From: Pseudomonadota bacterium
Lineage (GTDB): Bacteria > Pseudomonadota > Alphaproteobacteria > Rickettsiales > RGZB01
Reading direction: 5' to 3'
Assembly (NCBI GenBank): GCA_010031735.1
Contig: RGZB01000010.1
Span: forward strand, 1-55,081
Length of the DNA stretch: 55,081 bases
Within the stretch, counting starts at the first letter, position 1. Each line of letters starts with the position of its first letter. Position numbers and translations under genes: made by a program. The notes beneath the pieces were generated by a model that had not been told where the DNA came from, did not search any database, and was given only the letters and a program-made list of their open reading frames with translations. Shown one piece after another: positions 29,622-39,826 of the stretch.

Positions 29622-30973
29622 GGCTTTTTCACCTCCGGGAGCAGGTGTCCGGTGACGAACGGCGTATCGTTGCTGAAGAGTTCTGTCGCTTCATCGATCA
29701 CCTGTTTCGCGGTGACGGCTTTGACGTGGGCGGACCAATTCTCCATCACATCGCTGTTAAGCCCGACGGTCAGCGCCTGCCCGTACGCATACGCCATCTG
29801 CTGTATACTATCGCGGGAGTAGATATCTTCGGCGATCAGGAGATTCTTCACGCGGGTCATGGTTTCATCGTCGATACCCGTGTTCAGGAATTGCTTGATC
29901 TCACGCTCGATCGCGTTTTGCAGGGTTGCCACAGAAACCGTTTCGCTAGGGACCGCATAAATGCTGAAGGTGGAACGGCCACGCGACATGATGTCATACC
30001 GGACACCGATATAGGCCGCGATCTTCTTGTCGTTGACGAGGTGGCGATAAAGTACACTCGTTTCGCTACCGCCGAGGATGTAGGAGAGAAGCATAGTGGG
30101 GAATGCATGTTCGATACCGTCCTGCATGATGCTCGGTGCAACATAGTAGCGGTGCCATTCAGGTACCTTCACTTTACTGTCGTAATAAACAATCGGATCG
30201 CGGCGCGTGATGGTCTTGCGGCTCGGATTTTCACGCGGAGCGATATGGATCGCAGGGATGCTTCCATAATATTTCTCCGCGAGGCTGCGTACCTCGGTCT
30301 CCGTGACATCGCCGGAAATGACGAGCGTGGCATTATTAGGGCTGTAGTGGGCTCTGTAATATTCACGGAGTTTTACGGCAGGTATCTTCGCAATTTCAGC
30401 CATGCTGCCGATGATGGGGCGGCCATATCCCGTGTTCTGGTAAAGCGATGCACGCATCTTCTCCGCGAGCATGGAAGAAGGGTTGTTCTCGATGCTGCTG
30501 CGGCGTTCTTCCGAGATTACGCTGCGTTCGATCTCTGCCGATTTCTCGTCGATCAGCAGATTCTGCATCCTGTCAGCTTCGAGCTGCATTACGAGCGGCA
30601 GATGATCTTTCGACACGACCTGGTAGTAAGCGGTATAGTCATAGGAGGTGAAAGCGTTATCGTTGCCGCCTACCTGCGCGATTTTTTTGGAGAACTCGCC
30701 TTCTTTCAATGTGTTCGTACCTTTGAACATCATGTGTTCGAAGTAGTGTGCGACACCGCCCAAGTCTTCTGGGTCTTCGTTGCTACCCGTTTTAAACCAT
30801 AGCATATGGCAGACTACAGGTACGCGATGGTTCGGAATGATAACGACCTTAAGGCCGTTTTTCAGCTCGAAGGATGTGGAAAGTTTATTGGTTGCCGCCG
30901 ATGCGCCGAATGAAAAGACGATAACCGCTACCAGAAACGCCCTTAGCAGCTGTGCCACAAGGCGCTTATGCAT
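29618..30973 (-). CDS. M16-family zinc protease (catalytic partner)
   Basis: GGVAHYFEHMMFKGT contains HxxEH. Confidence 0.93.
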   Translation of the reverse strand: MHKRLVAQLLRAFLVAVIVFSFGASAATNKLSTSFELKNGLKVVIIPNHRVPVVCHMLWFKTGSNEDPEDLGGVAHYFEHMMFKGTNTLKEGEFSKKIAQVGGNDNAFTSYDYTAYYQVVSKDHLPLVMQLEADRMQNLLIDEKSAEIERSVISEERRSSIENNPSSMLAEKMRASLYQNTGYGRPIIGSMAEIAKIPAVKLREYYRAHYSPNNATLVISGDVTETEVRSLAEKYYGSIPAIHIAPRENPSRKTITRRDPIVYYDSKVKVPEWHRYYVAPSIMQDGIEHAFPTMLLSYILGGSETSVLYRHLVNDKKIAAYIGVRYDIMSRGRSTFSIYAVPSETVSVATLQNAIEREIKQFLNTGIDDETMTRVKNLLIAEDIYSRDSIQQMAYAYGQALTVGLNSDVMENWSAHVKAVTAKQVIDEATELFSNDTPFVTGHLLPEVKKP

Positions 30974-30976
30974 GCA

Positions 30977-31579
30977 CTACAGGCCCAGCCAGTCGTTGAG
31001 CAGGCTCTTCTTACCGTTATCTTTGAGCGGGATATCGCCCTCCGAAGCGGGTTTGCCTTCTTGTGCGTTCTTGATCAGGCGTTCTTCTTCTTTATCGATA
31101 TCCACCAGCGGATCTTTCTTATCCGGGGTCAGAGAATCGTGGAGCGATTTGAAGAAACCCTTATCCTCTTCCTCTTCGGCATCAGGGATATAGACCTTCG
31201 ATTCGGAATCCAGAACACTGCGGATATTCGGATCTGCACTGCTCGCACCGGTTTTATCCAGCAGTACCTGAACACCCTTCGAGCTTGCTTCATCTTGCGA
31301 TGCAGACTTCGTTTTTGCGGCTTTCGTCGTGGAGCCGGTGGACATCGGGTCTAGGATTACTTTTTTGGCTTCCTGGCTGATTTGCGGCGCTTCATTCGTC
31401 GGGCCTGAACCTGGGGGGCGGAGGTTGAAATCCGGTGGCATACTGAGCGGCGGGCGGGAAATCACCATGAACTCGTCAGGCGAGTTGCGCTTCAGTCCAA
31501 GCGTGTTTCGCACGGAGTTCCCTTCGCATGCAGCGAGGGACAACATCACCAAAGGCAGGATATAGAGGGACTTCTTCAT
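30977..31579 (-). CDS. DUF3035 / BamF-like lipoprotein
   Basis: Lipobox LSLAAC; NSPDEFMVISRPPLSMPPDFNLRPP. Confidence 0.85.
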   Translation of the reverse strand: MKKSLYILPLVMLSLAACEGNSVRNTLGLKRNSPDEFMVISRPPLSMPPDFNLRPPGSGPTNEAPQISQEAKKVILDPMSTGSTTKAAKTKSASQDEASSKGVQVLLDKTGASSADPNIRSVLDSESKVYIPDAEEEEDKGFFKSLHDSLTPDKKDPLVDIDKEEERLIKNAQEGKPASEGDIPLKDNGKKSLLNDWLGL

Positions 31580-32088
31580 TGTTTCTTGGGCTTTTTGGTC
31601 GCTTTTTTTGCAGGTTTTCGCTCTTCTTCGGTAAACCATATGCTGTGTATACACAAGATTACGGCTCCCGTAAAGATAGATGCATCGGCGATGTTAAAGG
31701 CCGGCCAGTGATGCATGCCGACATGAAAATCCAGAAAATCAGCAACCGCGCCGAAACGCAGCCGATCCACGGCATTGCCGAGCGCTCCGCCGATGATAAA
31801 GCCGATAGCGGTGGCAGAGACGGTTTGGGTGACCGAGCGCAGCCAAAATACCAGGAACCCGCTGATAGCGACTGCAAGGCCGGTGAAGATATAGTGGCTG
31901 TAATCGAGACCGCCGAACATGCCAAAACTGATGCCTGGGTTCCATACCATGACCAGGCTGAAGAACGGAAGCAGGAGAATAGGGGACTTATCGGCGATAT
32001 CGAGCACACTGATCATGTACCATTTATGGCCTTGATCGAGTGCAAAGATAAGGGCTGCCACCCATAAACCCAACTTAAGCTTGTTCAC
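31576..32088 (-). CDS. lspA: lipoprotein signal peptidase II
   Basis: GGALGNAVDRLRFGAVADFLDFH and FNIADASIFTGAVIL. Confidence 0.95.
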   Translation of the reverse strand: MNKLKLGLWVAALIFALDQGHKWYMISVLDIADKSPILLLPFFSLVMVWNPGISFGMFGGLDYSHYIFTGLAVAISGFLVFWLRSVTQTVSATAIGFIIGGALGNAVDRLRFGAVADFLDFHVGMHHWPAFNIADASIFTGAVILCIHSIWFTEEERKPAKKATKKPKKQ

Positions 32089-33007
32089 TAAACCACTTCC
32101 TTACGGTATCCGTATCACTTTTTATTTGCGCGCGGAGCGCATCGATGCCAGAAAACTTCTGTTCGGCACGAACATAGTGTCTTGGGCGAACCTCGATCCT
32201 TTTATCATAAATATCCGCATCATAGTCAAAAATATATACTTCGATCGCTTCCCTAAAAACACCAAAAGTGGGTTTCTTACCAATATTGGCAATGGCAGGT
32301 CTCCAGAAGGATTCGCCTTCAATCCGTATTTCGGCAACATAGACGCCGAATGCGGGCCGGACATAATTACGTAGTGAGATATTCGCGGTAGGGTAACCTA
32401 TGGTTTTGCCGCGGCCTTCGCCCCTACGGACACGGCCTTCGAACACAAACGGATGGCCGAGGATGGCTTCCGTCTGTTCAATATCACCTTTACCGAGTGC
32501 CGTGCGTACACCCGAGGATGAGAAACGACCTTCCTTTCCACCGACCATCTTGAAGGGAGTATATCCGCAAGGGAAGTTCTTGGCATATTCCGTCAGCATT
32601 GCAGCATTGCCGGAACGTTTATAGCCAAAAACGAAATTCTCGCCGGTGATGATATGCCGTGCCGAAACCGTTCCGAGCAGTGTGTTACGGATGAAGTCAT
32701 CGGCACCGGTCTCTAGTAATTTCTGGTCAAACCGTGCGACATAAAGGCGGTCGGCCCCAAGCGCGCGGATCGCTAACGCCTTCTGCCGGAAGCGGGAAAG
32801 ATGGAAGATCGGCATATCGGGCTTCAAAAGTTTGAGCGGATGCGGATGGAATGTGAGTACGGCGCTTTCGACACCCAGAGTCTTGGCACGTGTGATGGCC
32901 TCGGTGATGATCGCTTTGTGGCCAAGGTGAATACCATCGAAATTGCCGATGGCAAGCGCACACGGTGGCTGTTTACGTGTCGTAGAAGAAAGCCGGATCA
33001 GCTTCAT
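32075..33007 (-). CDS. ribF: bifunctional riboflavin kinase / FAD synthetase
   Basis: ALAIGNFDGIHLGHKAII; GRGKTIGYPTANI. Confidence 0.95.
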   Translation of the reverse strand: MKLIRLSSTTRKQPPCALAIGNFDGIHLGHKAIITEAITRAKTLGVESAVLTFHPHPLKLLKPDMPIFHLSRFRQKALAIRALGADRLYVARFDQKLLETGADDFIRNTLLGTVSARHIITGENFVFGYKRSGNAAMLTEYAKNFPCGYTPFKMVGGKEGRFSSSGVRTALGKGDIEQTEAILGHPFVFEGRVRRGEGRGKTIGYPTANISLRNYVRPAFGVYVAEIRIEGESFWRPAIANIGKKPTFGVFREAIEVYIFDYDADIYDKRIEVRPRHYVRAEQKFSGIDALRAQIKSDTDTVRKWFSEQA

Positions 33008-33008
33008 G

Positions 33009-33950
33009 CTACGCAGGTTTTGCTACGGCATTCTCCGGCGACTTTTGGCGCGGATTGATGAACACCAGTACCGGCGCAGAGATGTAAATGGAGGAATACG
33101 TACCCACCACGATACCGAATAGCATCGCAAGGCAGAAGCCTTTGATGACCTCACCGCCGAGCAGTACCAGTGCGATCAGCGTGATGATCGTGGTGCTGGA
33201 GGTTAGGATGGTACGGGATAGCGTTTCGTTCACACTCAGGTTGATGAGTTCCTCGAGCGGCATTTTCTTGAATTTGCGCAGGTTCTCACGGATACGGTCA
33301 TAGATCACGACAGAGTCGTTGATCGAATAGCCAATGATGGTGAGGATGGCCGCGATAGAGGTGAGGTTGAATTCCAGTCCCGTGATGCAGAAGAAACCAA
33401 CAGTCACCATGGCATCGTGGAAGAGGGCGAAGATGCCACCCAGGCCGAACTGCCATTCGAAACGGAACCAGATGTAGGCCATCATCGCCAGCAGTGCGAG
33501 GCCAAGCGCCATTACACCCGAGGTCACAAGCTCTTTACCCACTTGCGGGCCGACATAGTCGACCTTGCGGTATTCGATCTCGGTTTTAAGTTCGTTACCG
33601 AGGATCTCTTTCAGGTGGTTCACGGCTTTCAGCTGTTCGCCATCCGCCACATCCTGCGGTTGGATGCGGAGCAGGATATCGTTATCACTGCCGAAATATT
33701 GGATGTTCACTTCACCGAGCTCAGGATACTTAGAGAGTGCTTCACGCATATGGCCGAGGTCGACCACGTCTTTCGTGCGCATCTCAACCACTACGCCACC
33801 GGTGAAGTCGATGCCGAAGTTGAGGCCCTTGGTGGCCACCAACACGACGGTTGCTACAATGAAGAAGACCGAGAGGCCAAGCGCTAGCCACTTCATCCTC
33901 ATAAAGTTGAGGTTGGTTTTCAACGGAATCAGACGAATCGGGAATCGCAT
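33009..33950 (-). CDS. secF: protein translocase subunit SecF
   Basis: GLNFGIDFTGGVVVEMR; ILTIIGYSINDSVVIYDRIREN. Confidence 0.96.
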   Translation of the reverse strand: MRFPIRLIPLKTNLNFMRMKWLALGLSVFFIVATVVLVATKGLNFGIDFTGGVVVEMRTKDVVDLGHMREALSKYPELGEVNIQYFGSDNDILLRIQPQDVADGEQLKAVNHLKEILGNELKTEIEYRKVDYVGPQVGKELVTSGVMALGLALLAMMAYIWFRFEWQFGLGGIFALFHDAMVTVGFFCITGLEFNLTSIAAILTIIGYSINDSVVIYDRIRENLRKFKKMPLEELINLSVNETLSRTILTSSTTIITLIALVLLGGEVIKGFCLAMLFGIVVGTYSSIYISAPVLVFINPRQKSPENAVAKPA

Positions 33951-34045
33951 AGGGCCAATTTATAAAAAGTGATTGTTATTCGTACCTACGCGGAATAAGG
34001 TCAGCGGCTGTAAAAGTCAATTATTTCTTGGAAATTCTGTTTCTT

Positions 34046-35617
34046 ATGTCGATGTACCGTTCTGCCGCAACTATCGGTTTTTACACGTTTTTATCCCGTG
34101 TAACGGGGTATGTACGGGATATCATGATCGCATCGGGTATGGGGGCAAGCATCCTGACCGACACCTTCCTGCTCGCATTCAAGTTGCCGAATTTCTTCCG
34201 CCGGCTGTTTGCAGAAGGGGCCTTCAACTCGGCGTTCGTGCCGATGTATTCCTCGATCATGGCGGGCGAGGGCAAGAAACATGCCCAGGATTTCGCCGAA
34301 AAGGTCTTCGCGGTGATGATGATCACCTTGCTGATCTTCACGGTGGTGGTGGAAATCGCCATGCCGCTCGTGATGCTGGTGATGGCGCCCGGCTTCACCC
34401 GCAATCCCGAACAGTTCAATCTGGCGATCGACCTGACACGGATTACATTCCCTTATCTGATGTTCATCTCGCTCGCGGCACTCCTGACAGGGGTGCTGAA
34501 CAGTGTCGATAAATTCTCGGCAGGGGCGCTGGCGCCTATTGCGCTCAATATCTGCCTGATCTTCGGCCCGATGCTGCTTGAGGATTATGTGCCCACGATC
34601 GCGCACGGGCTTTCCTGGAGCGTACTTGCGGGCGGTGTCGTGCAATTCGTGTGGCTGCTCTATTCCTGCAAACGCTGGGGAGTGGGCATCAGGCTGCGTA
34701 AGCCGAAGATGAACCCGCAGGTGAAGAAGATGCTGAAGCTGATGGTACCCGGCATTCTGGGTTCGGGTGCGGTGCACATCAACCTCTGGGTCGATATGAT
34801 CATCGCGACCATGATCCCGGGTGCACTTTCCTATCTCTATTATGCGGATCGTATCAACCAACTGCCGATGGCGATTGTCGGTACCGCGATCGGCACGGTG
34901 CTGCTGCCGATGCTTTCCCGGCAATTCCGTGAAGGAAAACATGACGAAGCCATACACAACCAGAACCGCGCACTGGAAGTAGCGCTCTATTTCAGCCTGC
35001 CTGCGATGGTGGGGATGTTCATTGCGGCGCATCCTATCATCAGCACATTATTCGAACGTGGGGAGTTCTCTGCGGAAGATTCGCTCTCGAGCGCTTACGC
35101 ACTGATGGCCTACGCCTTCGGCCTGCCTGCCTTCGTACTGGTAAAAGTATTCACGCCCGGCTATTTCGCCAACCACGATACGAAAACACCGGTGAAGATC
35201 GCCGTGTTCTGCCTGGTGCTTAATATCGTTCTGAACTTTGCTTTCATCGTACTGCTCAAATATTTGGATTTTTATCCGCATATAGGGATCGCGCTCGCGA
35301 CCTCGCTTGCTGCATGGGTGAATGTAACGATGCTGGCCACAGGCCTTGTGAAGCGCAAGCATTTCCATATGGATGCGGTGCTGCGCACGAAGGGCACCAA
35401 GATGCTGATCATCAGTGTGCTGACGGGCATCGTGCTGTGGCTTACAAAGAGCCAGACAGAATCGTATCTCGATGACGGAGAGGTCGCGCGCATCTCTGCG
35501 CTGTGCGTGATGATGTTCACCGCGATGGCGAGCTATTTCGGCCTAGGGTTCGTAATGAACGTCTTTGGCCCGAAAGAATTCGGAAAAATGCTCAAGCGTA
35601 AGAAAAAAGTAGGTTAG
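34046..35617 (+). CDS. murJ: lipid II flippase MurJ
   Basis: MviN-family protein with many TMs: VTGYVRDIMIASGMG, FRRLFAEGAFNSAFVPMY. Confidence 0.95.
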   Translation: MSMYRSAATIGFYTFLSRVTGYVRDIMIASGMGASILTDTFLLAFKLPNFFRRLFAEGAFNSAFVPMYSSIMAGEGKKHAQDFAEKVFAVMMITLLIFTVVVEIAMPLVMLVMAPGFTRNPEQFNLAIDLTRITFPYLMFISLAALLTGVLNSVDKFSAGALAPIALNICLIFGPMLLEDYVPTIAHGLSWSVLAGGVVQFVWLLYSCKRWGVGIRLRKPKMNPQVKKMLKLMVPGILGSGAVHINLWVDMIIATMIPGALSYLYYADRINQLPMAIVGTAIGTVLLPMLSRQFREGKHDEAIHNQNRALEVALYFSLPAMVGMFIAAHPIISTLFERGEFSAEDSLSSAYALMAYAFGLPAFVLVKVFTPGYFANHDTKTPVKIAVFCLVLNIVLNFAFIVLLKYLDFYPHIGIALATSLAAWVNVTMLATGLVKRKHFHMDAVLRTKGTKMLIISVLTGIVLWLTKSQTESYLDDGEVARISALCVMMFTAMASYFGLGFVMNVFGPKEFGKMLKRKKKVG

Positions 35618-35964
35618 GTCTTTACGCCGAATTTGGGTAGTAACCAGAAGGTCAGCGCGTACAGTGCCATGGTGATGGCACAAGAAGCGATAAGCGCTAT
35701 CCAGAAATGGATCCCATGGCGAAGCCCTGCTGGGAAAATCAGGAACATCGGCAGTGAGGGTAGCACAAACCAGAAGGTCGAGTAGGCATGCGCTGCCACA
35801 CGTTCTACGTCGGAGGTATCTTTCCATAGCCACAGAATGCCTAAAATAGAAACCAAGGGTAGAGAGGCAATCAGTCCGCCGAGGGATGGACTTCTACGAG
35901 CCACTTCGGACACCAGCATCACGATGATGCCGGACAGCGCGGATTTAAGGACGAGGTATAACAT
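35614..35964 (-). CDS. DUF3147-family membrane protein
   Basis: Four-TM protein, VLKSALSGIIVMLVSEVARRSPSLGGLIASLPLVSILGILWLW. Confidence 0.75.
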   Translation of the reverse strand: MLYLVLKSALSGIIVMLVSEVARRSPSLGGLIASLPLVSILGILWLWKDTSDVERVAAHAYSTFWFVLPSLPMFLIFPAGLRHGIHFWIALIASCAITMALYALTFWLLPKFGVKT

Positions 35965-35966
35965 GC

Positions 35967-36764
35967 TTACAGCGTTAGCCAGAGCAGCATGCCGGTGCCC
36001 ACCACGATGCGGTACCAGCCGAAAGGCGCGAAGCCGTAGGTGCTGACGATACGAATCAGGTTTTTTACCACCAGCAGCGCCGTTAAGAACGCGCAGACAA
36101 AACCGATGCCGATCAGCGCATAGTTCTCAGAGCTTAGCAGGTGGTAGTTTTTATAGAGATCGAATACCGTTGCGCCGAACATGGTGGGAATGGCAAGGAA
36201 GAAAGAGAATTCCGTTGCCGCTTTTTTATCCGCACCCAGCAGCATGGCACCAATGATGGTGGAGCCGGAGCGCGAAAGGCCAGGAATCAGTGCAAGTGTC
36301 TGACAAAGACCGATACAGACGGAGAATAAAAGCGGAAACTCTTCGATATGCTTGATACGGGTTTTCAGTGGGAGACGTTCCACCAATACGATGATGACGC
36401 CGCCGACCACGAGAGATGAACAGACGACCGAGGCATCGAAGAGTACGTTTTTGATGAAGTCGTGCGCGATGGCGCCGACGATTGCCGCCGGAAGGAAAGC
36501 GACGATGATATTGCTCGCGAACATGCGCGATGCCGGTTTGTGCAAAGTAGTGGCAATATTCCAGAGTTTACCCCAATAGAGCCAGATGACCGCACAGATG
36601 GCGCCGAACTGTATGAGCACTTCGAATACTTTTCCCGGGGGAGATTTGAAGCCGAGCATATCGACCATCAGTATAAGATGGCCGGTGGAGGAGACGGGAA
36701 TGAATTCTGTCAAACCCTCTACAGCACCCAGTAACGCAGCGTGGAGGAGTGTGATCAGATCCAT
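35967..36764 (-). CDS. uppP: undecaprenyl-diphosphatase (BacA family)
   Basis: AVEGLTEFIPVSSTGHLIL; LIPGLSRSGSTIIGAMLLGAD. Confidence 0.95.
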   Translation of the reverse strand: MDLITLLHAALLGAVEGLTEFIPVSSTGHLILMVDMLGFKSPPGKVFEVLIQFGAICAVIWLYWGKLWNIATTLHKPASRMFASNIIVAFLPAAIVGAIAHDFIKNVLFDASVVCSSLVVGGVIIVLVERLPLKTRIKHIEEFPLLFSVCIGLCQTLALIPGLSRSGSTIIGAMLLGADKKAATEFSFFLAIPTMFGATVFDLYKNYHLLSSENYALIGIGFVCAFLTALLVVKNLIRIVSTYGFAPFGWYRIVVGTGMLLWLTL

Positions 36765-36765
36765 G

Positions 36766-37224
36766 TTAGCCTCTCAAAGGTAGGGATGGGATATATTCGT
36801 ATAAACAGAGTGCGACAACGATGATCCAGAAACGCACCATTTTCTTACCGCCGAGCAGCCACCAATAGCACAGCGACATCAGAACGGATGCGGGTGCACC
36901 ATACGATTTGGCAGAGAGTGCAAAGAAGTGAGTCAGATATTTGGAGGTCATGAAACACTGGATGACGGTATCACCCGGCGTGCTGAATATCCATAGTAAC
37001 CAGTGGAATAAATCGACGATGTTGAAGGTGCCATCGCCCGAAAGATCGCCGTTACTGTTCCAGCGTGCATCCCCGAACATGGAAGGACGAATGAAGATGA
37101 TAAGCACCAGAAGCGCTACGAGCAGCCCGACATAAAAGAGATTGAAACCTTTTTCTATCAGCAGGTCGTCGTTATCGAATTCGTTATTCGCGTGGCGTAT
37201 CATGATGCTTGCAGATTTATTCAT
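36766..37224 (-). CDS. hypothetical membrane protein with dockerin/EF-hand-like loop
   Basis: Several hydrophobic segments; DLSGDGTFNIVD between them. Confidence 0.6.
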   Translation of the reverse strand: MNKSASIMIRHANNEFDNDDLLIEKGFNLFYVGLLVALLVLIIFIRPSMFGDARWNSNGDLSGDGTFNIVDLFHWLLWIFSTPGDTVIQCFMTSKYLTHFFALSAKSYGAPASVLMSLCYWWLLGGKKMVRFWIIVVALCLYEYIPSLPLRG

Positions 37225-37254
37225 CTCACGCGGATTGTCAATGCACGAGTTGGT

Positions 37255-37533
37255 TTAGTAACCATTATTCATCATCATAAGCCGTTGTTGCTTATCTTCG
37301 ACTTCATCAACGGGTGCGAATTGTTGCCAGCCCTTCGCATACATACAGCCATTCAGCATCTCGCCCATCGCTTGTTCGCGGATACTTTCGTGCACATATT
37401 GGGTACGCTGACGTGCTTCGGCCAAGCATTCCATGTATTGCGCGCCGTAAATCTCGTTCGTGTTCTGCTGTGCAAAAGCAGCAGACAGCGGAGACAGCAA
37501 CACAGCCAATGAAATAAGAGTCTTCATTTTCAT
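37255..37533 (-). CDS. small secreted hypothetical protein (92 aa)
   Basis: Signal peptide MKMKTLISLAVLLSPLSAAFA. Confidence 0.6.
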   Translation of the reverse strand: MKMKTLISLAVLLSPLSAAFAQQNTNEIYGAQYMECLAEARQRTQYVHESIREQAMGEMLNGCMYAKGWQQFAPVDEVEDKQQRLMMMNNGY

Positions 37534-37610
37534 ACGTTCAACTATTTAATGGTGTACTAAACCGAAAACGGCCTATTATTTTAGGGCGTTACGAGGTAGT
37601 CGGATATTCC

Positions 37611-38543
37611 ATGCAGAAAAACACCGCCACTGTGAATCACATCAACAGCGCGCTGATTTTAGCGTCCTGTGTGATAGCATATCTTGTACCCTTTGAGCTA
37701 CTCTTATTCTCATATGCGATATTGGGACCTGCCCATTATTTAACACAGATAGCGTGGCTGCATGATCGGCGCTATTTTGTGCGCGCTGATTTTAATTATC
37801 ATGCTGTTTTATTGTACTTTTTATCGGTTCCTGTGGTGCTGTTCTCTGCGATAGCCCCGATGGTGATATAGGTGGCGCTTACGTATGCGGTGGTCATTAC
37901 CGGCGAAACGCGGGTATTTCATAAACTATGCTTGGGGCTGTTTTTGCTATTCCTTGGGGCGGTCTTGATGCGGTTCCACTGGTTTTTCCCATTGATGGCG
38001 CTGACGCCCACATTGATACATGTCTATATCTTTACGCTACTATTCATGGCTGCCGGATTGATTCGGAATTACGACAGAGCAGGTATGATCTCGTTGGTTT
38101 TGCTGGTGGTATGTGGATTGCAATTCTTGGTTTTCGGCCATTATGTGGGCAATATTTTTTATCCGGAATATGTAAGCCAGAACGAGATCCTTCTGACTGC
38201 CATCCGTAAATCACTTTTTGAAATGCTCAGAATTTCGGGAGATGATGCCTCTACCTGGATGGTCGCACGCTTTGCCGCCTTTGCTTACACATATCATTAC
38301 CTTAACTGGTTTTCCAAAACCGGGATTATAGGTTGGCACAAGATGAGCAAGATACGCGCGGCTGTTATTGTACTGCTGTACGTGTGTTCTATCGGGGTAT
38401 ATGCATACGACTACAAAACAGGTTTTCTCGTGCTGCTCTATTTGAGTGTATTGCACGTGCTGCTCGAATTCCCGCTCAACGTCGGTACCTTCAAAGCAGT
38501 CAGTCGGTTTCTCTATATGCTTCCTAAGAAGAAAGCAGATTAA
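37611..38543 (+). pseudogene. integral membrane protein gene interrupted by one in-frame TAG (37869-37871)
   Basis: 37611-37871 and 37872-38543 are in the same frame; both halves are hydrophobic; the second half would begin at a GTG abutting the stop. Confidence 0.6.
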
Positions 38544-38547
38544 ACGA

Positions 38548-38636
38548 TGGTGCCTCTGGCCGGGGTCGAACCGGCACGTCCCGCAAAGGACAGCAGATTT
38601 TGAGTCTGCCGCGTCTGCCAATTCCACCACAGAGGC
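38548..38636 (-). tRNA. tRNA-Leu (anticodon CAA)
   Basis: Reverse complement GCCTCTGTGGTGGAATTGGCAGACGCGGCAGACTCAAAATCTGC...GGTTCGACCCCGGCCAGAGGCACCA; acceptor GCCTCTG/CAGAGGC, CCA encoded, long variable arm. Confidence 0.96.
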
Positions 38637-38766
38637 TCGTTTAAGGGAGGCGTATCATAATAGAATCAGTCTCCGCGTCAATATAGGTAGAACACGCCTT
38701 TTGCATGCAAAAAATTGTGGACAGCTAAAAATTGTGCTATAGCAGTCGGTTACAGGAGAGGTGCCT

Positions 38767-39756
38767 ATGATCACATGCTATAATTTCGAGGCAGACGCTA
38801 TCCAATACCGCCAGCTCGAAGGCCAAGAGCCGCTTTCGCCGAAGTCGATCTGGATCGATATCCTGAATCCGACGCAGGATGAAGAAGAGAGTATCGAGCA
38901 ACAACTTAATATCCAGATCCCCACCCGGGAAGAAATATGGAAAAACGAAGTCCTCAATCGTTTTTATGAACAAGACGGCGTCTATTACATGACGCTTGCG
39001 ATCATCACGAAGGTGGATACGCCTTACCCGCAGACCAGCACGGTCACCATCATCCTATCCAAAACGTATCTTATCACGCTTCGTTATATCACGCCGACAT
39101 CGTTCAACAATTTCGCGGCACGCTTGATAAAGAAGCCAAAGAAATTCAATACCTGTAGCAAAATCCTCGAAGGTTTGCTGGAAGAAGTGATCACGCGTGT
39201 AGCGCACAATGCGGAAATCGTGGTGGGAGAACTCGATAATCTTTCGCACCAGGTATTTGGTACGCATGTGCTTAATAATGCTCGTAAGAAGAAGGCGGCG
39301 ACTTCTTCAGAGATGCTGAAAGATACGCTCAAGAGCTTAGGTAAATGCGCTGATCTTAATTCAAAGATCGGTGAAAGCCTGCATAGCTTGCAACGGCTAC
39401 TGAACTTCTTCTGCCAGATTCATGGCGGGAAAAAGGATCTGGAGGCGGCGATTCAGATTCTCCAAACGGACGTCCATGCCTTGTCACAGCAGACCCATTT
39501 CCTGTCGAATAAAATCAACTTTTTGCAGGATGCCACGCTCGGCATGATCAACATCGAACAGAACATGATCATCAAGATATTCTCGGTGATGGCCGTGTTC
39601 TTCCTGCCACCGACCTTGCTTTCAAGTATTTATGGCATGAATTTCAAGCACATGCCAGAATTGGAATGGACCCTCGGATACCCCTATGCACTTTCGCTCA
39701 TGGTGGTGTGTGCGATTCTATCCTACGTCTATTTCTTGCGGAAAGGGTGGCTATAA
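38767..39756 (+). CDS. corA: magnesium transporter CorA
   Basis: C-terminal YGMNFKHMPELEW (GMN motif) between two TMs. Confidence 0.94.
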   Translation: MITCYNFEADAIQYRQLEGQEPLSPKSIWIDILNPTQDEEESIEQQLNIQIPTREEIWKNEVLNRFYEQDGVYYMTLAIITKVDTPYPQTSTVTIILSKTYLITLRYITPTSFNNFAARLIKKPKKFNTCSKILEGLLEEVITRVAHNAEIVVGELDNLSHQVFGTHVLNNARKKKAATSSEMLKDTLKSLGKCADLNSKIGESLHSLQRLLNFFCQIHGGKKDLEAAIQILQTDVHALSQQTHFLSNKINFLQDATLGMINIEQNMIIKIFSVMAVFFLPPTLLSSIYGMNFKHMPELEWTLGYPYALSLMVVCAILSYVYFLRKGWL

Positions 39757-39826
39757 AACCTGCGGAAATCCTTGATTTCTGCCGTGTTTGATGGCATAAA
39801 GACACTTCATTTTACCCGATAGAGCC

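Noticed and set aside
29645-30802. 385-aa plus-strand ORF
   Set aside because: Exactly antisense to the well-supported M16 protease gene; His/Arg/Val-rich shadow ORF caused by codon bias.
34091-35032. 313-aa minus-strand ORF
   Set aside because: Antisense to murJ; extreme His/Arg/Gln composition from reverse reading of membrane codons.
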